Origin: Nitrincola tapanii | GTDB lineage: Bacteria > Pseudomonadota > Gammaproteobacteria > Pseudomonadales > Balneatricaceae | Length of the DNA: 64,000 bases | NCBI RefSeq assembly: GCF_008368715.1 | Contig: NZ_SMRS01000004.1 | Location: 62,001-126,000 of the forward strand | Direction of reading: 5' to 3' | Shown here: in pieces, positions 63,630 to 64,000 of the stretch | How positions within the stretch are numbered: the first letter of the stretch is position 1 | Layout: each line of letters opens with the position of its first letter | Position numbers and translations under genes: made by a program | The notes under the pieces: model-generated | The model's database searches: none | Seen by the model: the letters and a program-made list of their open reading frames with translations, nothing else | Told to the model about the DNA's origin: nothing

Positions 63630-63965
63630 TCAATCCTGGCCAATATGGGCAAAATACTCTGCGAGCGCTTTCAGTTCTTCATCACTGAAACCCTTAGCAA
63701 TACGATTCATCACGGTGGTGTTGGGCTGCTGATCCTGTTTAAACGCCAGCAGTTGAGCTTCTAAAACACCCGCTGGACGGTTTGCAATCGCTGGAATCGC
63801 ACCGGCAAGCTTGCCATCGGTGCCGTGACAGTTCGCGCAGCTACTGGCCATGAGCGCGACTTGAGTAGAGGGGTGGCTGGCGGTTGGAGCAGATTCGGCC
63901 CAAACACTAGAGCTGCCCGCCCAGGCGGTCAGCAGAAGAAATGCTGTAAACCCATAGTTTTTCAT
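63630..63965 (-). CDS. fccA: Sulfide dehydrogenase cytochrome subunit FccA
   Basis: A 111-residue periplasmic c-type cytochrome from ATG 63965 (GTG 63977 also in frame). Signal peptide MKNYGFTAFLLLTAWAGSSSVWA, one haem site CANCH in ALMASSCANCHGTDGKLAG, and Met ligand in TTVMNRIAKGFSDEELKALAEYF. It accepts electrons from FccB and delivers them to the respiratory chain. It has one haem, unlike the di-haem FccA of Allochromatium. It is the first gene of the cluster; its promoter lies at the edge of the window. Confidence 0.9.
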   Translation of the reverse strand: MKNYGFTAFLLLTAWAGSSSVWAESAPTASHPSTQVALMASSCANCHGTDGKLAGAIPAIANRPAGVLEAQLLAFKQDQQPNTTVMNRIAKGFSDEELKALAEYFAHIGQD

Positions 63966-64000
63966 CTTGATAATCACCGAGTTTAGAGAGGATGTGTGAG

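Overview
The window is a piece of a gammaproteobacterial chromosome, probably an Oceanospirillales/Pseudomonadales relative. The order pheT, ihfA, MerR regulator, tRNA-Pro at the left edge is the one found in Pseudomonas and its relatives. The right half carries E. coli-like cydABX, ptsP, katG, bfd with paired bacterioferritins, and a periplasmic sulfide-oxidation cluster (fccAB, a YeeE/YedE transporter and a SoxYZ fusion), which suggests a respiratory, sulfide-tolerant or sulfur-oxidising bacterium with a versatile oxygen supply. The genus cannot be fixed from the sequence alone.

Layout. (1) 1-1873: conserved backbone ending in tRNA-Pro(GGG) and its terminator. (2) About 1.9-33.2 kb: an accessory region that starts at the tRNA and consists almost entirely of genome-defence genes and wreckage. 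It holds a decayed IS3-family element; an intact module of a double-AAA+ ATPase, a GGCT-fold protein, a WYL regulator and a coiled-coil membrane protein; an HsdM stub fused to a decayed, GC-richer second copy of the same AAA-WYL pair; an SNF2 helicase, Abi_2, AIPR, type III Mod and Res run; a DUF262/DUF1524 (GmrSD-like) gene; a damaged ABC-type ATPase gene; a complete Wadjet/MksBEFG plasmid-defence operon in the order D-C-A-B; a HipBA toxin-antitoxin pair with visible operators; and remnants of a group II intron reverse transcriptase, a DUF1294 protein and possibly a tubulin/FtsZ-like protein. (3) 33.4-64 kb: ordinary chromosome with redox, signalling, iron-storage and respiration genes.

How the parts work together. 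In the island, the WYL regulator probably controls the AAA module, and a 31-base inverted repeat just upstream of the AAA gene is a candidate operator. Mod and Res form a type III restriction-modification enzyme; the helicase, Abi_2 and AIPR genes lie in the same direction upstream and may be one composite system or several stacked ones. JetA/B/C are a condensin-like loop-extruding complex and JetD its Toprim nuclease, acting against plasmids. In the right half, a two-component pair, a ferric-reductase-like flavoprotein and a VIT-family transporter hint at metal/redox handling. Bfd plus a ferroxidase-type and a haem-type bacterioferritin subunit form an iron-storage and release unit beneath a candidate Fur box. 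FccAB passes electrons from sulfide to cytochrome c, SoxYZ is a periplasmic sulfur carrier and YeeE a sulfur-compound transporter. An adjacent sigma-54 activator with a cysteine-rich PAS domain sits divergent from cydAB, encoding the high-affinity and sulfide-resistant cytochrome bd oxidase.

The candidate most likely to be undescribed is the AAA-AAA/GGCT/WYL/membrane-protein module at 3.3-8.2 kb, because the AAA-WYL pairing recurs in the same island as a diverged second copy.
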